This document shows, piece after piece, positions 13,206 through 15,274 of a stretch of DNA of 15,274 nucleotides. Position 1 is the stretch's first letter, and the number at the start of each line of letters is the position of its first letter. The DNA is taken from positions 1 through 15,274 of the forward strand of contig JAEWJG010000271.1 of the NCBI GenBank assembly GCA_023386675.1, given 5' to 3'. The notes beneath the pieces were generated by a model, which was not told the origin of the DNA, did no database searches, and worked only from the letters and a program-made list of their open reading frames with translations. Source of the stretch: Actinomycetes bacterium (GTDB lineage Bacteria > Actinomycetota > Actinomycetes > Actinomycetales > Microbacteriaceae). The position numbers were made by a program, and so were the translations under genes.

Positions 13206-13268
13206 CATCGCTTCCTCACTTATTCCGGCGACACGCTGTGCGCGGCCGGAAGAAGTGAGGAAGCGATG
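13206..13268. terminator. 63-base near-perfect palindrome between convergent genes
   Basis: CATCGCTTCCTCACTT (13206-13221) pairs perfectly over 16 bp with 13253-13268. After one A-G mismatch a further 7 bp (TTCCGGC 13223-13229 with GCCGGAA 13245-13251) continue, leaving a 15-base tip that can itself form a small CAC/GTG stem. No T-tract is present. It lies between the stops of the HIT gene and pdxY and most simply acts as a shared terminator, but its arm length is unusual and it may be a copy of a dispersed palindromic repeat. Confidence 0.75.
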
Positions 13269-13282
13269 AAGGGGGGAGCGGG

Positions 13283-14134
13283 TCAGCGGACCCGGGTGAC
13301 CGCGAACTGCTCGCGGGGGTGGGCGTAGGACTCCTGCGACTCGACCAGCTGGAGCTCACGCTCGCCCGACTCGAGGGTACGGGTGAGCAGGTCGAAGACG
13401 CTCGACACGGTCTTCCGCAGTGCCAGCTCGGCGTCGCCGGTGCGGACGTAGTGCGCGGTGAACAGCGCGGCGGTGACGTCGCCCGATCCATTCGCCTTCA
13501 TCGGGAGGCGCGGCGTCTGCACCAGCCACGCGCCCGCGTCGTCGACGGCCAGCATCTCGATGGTGTCGGCCGGCGCGTCCGGACGCTCGACGCTCGTCAC
13601 CAGCACGGTGCGCGGGCCCATCGCGCGGGCCGCGTCCACCGAGTCCAGGGTCGACTCGAGGGTGTCGGGCTCGGTTTCGGTGAGGAAGCCCAGCTCGAAC
13701 TGATTCGGCGTGATGATGTCGGCGACCGGCACCACGCGCTCGCGCAGCAGCACCGGGATGGCCGGCGCGACGAAGCAGCCCGACTTGGCGTTGCCCATCA
13801 CCGGGTCGCACGCGTAGACGGCGTCCGGGTTGGCGGCCTTGACGCGTGCGACCGCGTCGACGATGACGTCGCCGATGCCCTCGCTGCCCTGGTAACCGGA
13901 CAGGACCGCGTCGATCTCGCCGAGCACACCGCGCTCCTCGATGCCGGTGATCACGTCGCGGACATCGTCCGGCGCGATCAGCGGCCCGCGCCACGCGCCG
14001 TAGCCGGTGTGGTTCGAGAAGGTGACCGTGTAGACGGGCAGCACCTCGACGCCGATGCGCTGCAGCGGGAAGACGGCGGCGGAGTTGCCGACGTGACCGT
14101 AGGCGACCGCGGACTGGATCGAGAGGATCTTCAT
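13283..14134 (-). CDS. pdxY: Pyridoxal kinase
   Basis: A 283-residue ribokinase-fold enzyme that phosphorylates pyridoxal (and possibly pyridoxine or pyridoxamine) with ATP in the vitamin B6 salvage route (EC 2.7.1.35). Signatures: SIQSAVAYGHVGNSAAVFPL at the N-terminus (5-24, substrate site), FSNHTGYGAWRG (39-50), YACDPVMGN (107-115), ITPNQFELGFL (141-151), and the anion-hole GSGD at 216-219 with the catalytic Asp219. Length and motif order match PdxY/PdxK-type kinases; PdxY is preferred for overall pattern. The ATG at 14134 has AGAGGA and GAGGG just upstream on the minus strand. It starts 28 bases after a PtsJ-like regulator gene on the same strand, so the two probably form an operon. Confidence 0.95.
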   Translation of the reverse strand: MKILSIQSAVAYGHVGNSAAVFPLQRIGVEVLPVYTVTFSNHTGYGAWRGPLIAPDDVRDVITGIEERGVLGEIDAVLSGYQGSEGIGDVIVDAVARVKAANPDAVYACDPVMGNAKSGCFVAPAIPVLLRERVVPVADIITPNQFELGFLTETEPDTLESTLDSVDAARAMGPRTVLVTSVERPDAPADTIEMLAVDDAGAWLVQTPRLPMKANGSGDVTAALFTAHYVRTGDAELALRKTVSSVFDLLTRTLESGERELQLVESQESYAHPREQFAVTRVR

Positions 14135-14162
14135 CCCTCGATCCTCTCACCTCAGCGGGCGG

Positions 14163-15274
14163 TCACTTCGCGGCGTCGGCCAGATCGGCGACGAGACGTT
14201 CGGCCTCGTCCTCGTCGAGGTCGTGCACGGTCAGCCGCAGGTGCCGGGAGGGCGCGGGATGCTCTCCGAGCACGAACTCGTCGCCGGTGCGCGCGAGCCA
14301 GCCGCGGCGCATGAGCCGCTCGGCGACCGTCCGGGCCGCCACGGGCAGCTCCACCCAGAGGTTGAGCCCGTCGCGGGCCTCGGTCGGCAGGCCGCGCTCG
14401 GTCAGCCGCGCGGCGAAGGCGGCGTTGCGCTCGGCGTAGTGGCCGCCTGCCGCCTCCACCTGCGCCAGCACCGCGTCGTCGGTCAGCTGCGCGAGCACGA
14501 GCCGCTGCAGGATGTGGCTGACCCACGTGGTCCCCGGCGAGAGCCGGAACGCCAGCCGCTCCGCCGTCTCGGGGTCGGTCGCGGCGACCGCCAGGCACAT
14601 GTCCGGCCCCAGCGACTTCGACACCGAGCGGACGAGCGCGTACCGCCGGTGCTCCGGTCCGATCAGAGACTCGTACGGCCGCTGCGACAGCATGGAGAAG
14701 TGGTCGTCCTCGATGACGAGCACGTACGGGTGATCGGCCAGCACCTCGCGCAGCGCCGCGGCCCGGGCGGGGGAGAGCGTCGCTCCGGTCGGGTTCTGCG
14801 CGCGCGGCGTGCAGATCACGGCGCGCACGCCGGCGTCGAGCGCGGCGCGAAGGCCGTCGACGGTCATGCCCTCCGCATCCACCGGCACCGGCACGGCGCG
14901 GTAGCCGCCCAGCCGGACGGTGTGGATGCTCGCCAGGAAGCACGGGTCCTCCAGCGCGACGGCGTCGTCGCGGAGCAGTGCCTGCGCGAGCAGCCGCTCG
15001 ACCGCGTCCACCGCTCCGTTGGTCACGGTGATGCGCACCGGACGGTCGGGCAGGTCGGCGCTGATCCAGTCGAGGGCGCGCTGTTCGAGGGCCGGGTCGA
15101 TCACGGGCTCGCCGTACAGCACCGGGCGCCCGATCGCCGATGCGAGTGCGCCGGAGAGCTCCGGGATGCGAGCGGGGTCGGGGTTGCCCGTTCCGATATC
15201 GCGCAGCACGCTGTCGGGCGCATAGCCCTCCTGCGCGACCGCGGTGACGCCGGCGACCACGGTCCCCGCGCGGC
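14163..15274 (-). CDS. ptsJ: PtsJ-like MocR-family transcriptional regulator, 5' part cut by the window edge
   Basis: The visible 370 or so codons form a fold-type I aminotransferase-like domain: TGNPDPARIPEL (first visible motif), TNGAVDAVERL, CTPRAQNPTGATLS, EDDHFSM, and the PLP-lysine motif SVSKSLGPD (lysine at 14616-14618). The frame stays open to the right edge, so the internal GTG at 15260 is not taken as the start; a GntR-type winged-helix domain of about 80-100 residues is expected beyond the edge. The GNPDP opening is typical of PtsJ-type MocR regulators. Salmonella PtsJ is a PLP-responsive repressor of the pyridoxal kinase gene pdxK, and here the gene precedes pdxY by 28 bases. A stand-alone aminotransferase is the alternative if no helix-turn-helix is found. 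Gene symbol is by analogy. Confidence 0.82.
   Translation of the reverse strand, partial: RAGTVVAGVTAVAQEGYAPDSVLRDIGTGNPDPARIPELSGALASAIGRPVLYGEPVIDPALEQRALDWISADLPDRPVRITVTNGAVDAVERLLAQALLRDDAVALEDPCFLASIHTVRLGGYRAVPVPVDAEGMTVDGLRAALDAGVRAVICTPRAQNPTGATLSPARAAALREVLADHPYVLVIEDDHFSMLSQRPYESLIGPEHRRYALVRSVSKSLGPDMCLAVAATDPETAERLAFRLSPGTTWVSHILQRLVLAQLTDDAVLAQVEAAGGHYAERNAAFAARLTERGLPTEARDGLNLWVELPVAARTVAERLMRRGWLARTGDEFVLGEHPAPSRHLRLTVHDLDEDEAERLVADLADAAK

Overview
The window is chromosomal DNA from a high-GC actinobacterium. Strong G/C bias at third codon positions, GTG starts, an actinobacterial domain set (DUF2510-SHOCT protein, GH25 lysozyme with cell-wall-binding type 2 repeats, MocR regulator beside a pyridoxal kinase) and the thrS-HIT gene pair all point to Actinomycetes. 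The Microbacteriaceae (Leifsonia-like) is my best guess; this is inference from gene content, not from a search.

Layout, left to right. (1) 1-975: a short upstream stretch, then a DUF2510 / PH-like / SHOCT protein. (2) 975-1700: a tRNA locus with tRNA-Val(CAC) leftward and tRNA-Gly(GCC), tRNA-Cys(GCA) and tRNA-Val(GAC) rightward, with recognisable promoters and terminator hairpins. (3) 1701-2849: an epoxide hydrolase whose ribosome binding site lies directly behind the tRNA-Val(GAC) terminator. (4) 2879-4173, leftward: a probable three-gene operon of two small lipoproteins (TGATG overlap) and a GNAT acetyltransferase. (5) 4268-4975, rightward: a small alpha/beta hydrolase, ending at a hairpin shared with the convergent genes beyond it. 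(6) 5001-6880, leftward: a polytopic membrane protein carrying an esterase domain, followed by a DUF2127 membrane protein. (7) 6978-8111, rightward: an AI-2E family membrane transporter. (8) 8199-10424, leftward: a large secreted GH25 muramidase with three C-terminal cell-wall-binding repeats. (9) 10643-13203, rightward: thrS (threonyl-tRNA synthetase) overlapping a HIT-family nucleotide hydrolase/phosphorylase resembling mycobacterial Ap4A phosphorylase. (10) 13283-15274, leftward: pyridoxal kinase pdxY preceded by a PtsJ-like MocR regulator that runs off the right edge.

How the genes work together. Two neighbour pairs make biochemical sense: ThrRS (a known source of Ap4A as a side reaction) with an Ap4A-degrading-type HIT protein, and a PLP-binding MocR regulator with the PLP-salvage kinase. 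The rest is a patchwork of envelope and hydrolase genes.

No insertion sequence, phage gene, CRISPR array, toxin-antitoxin pair or defence cassette is visible, and I found no convincing new multi-gene system. The most notable non-coding structures are a long near-perfect palindrome after the HIT gene (13206-13268), a perfect 16-bp palindrome at the presumed -35 position of the muramidase promoter (10515-10530), and a hairpin abutting the thrS ribosome binding site.
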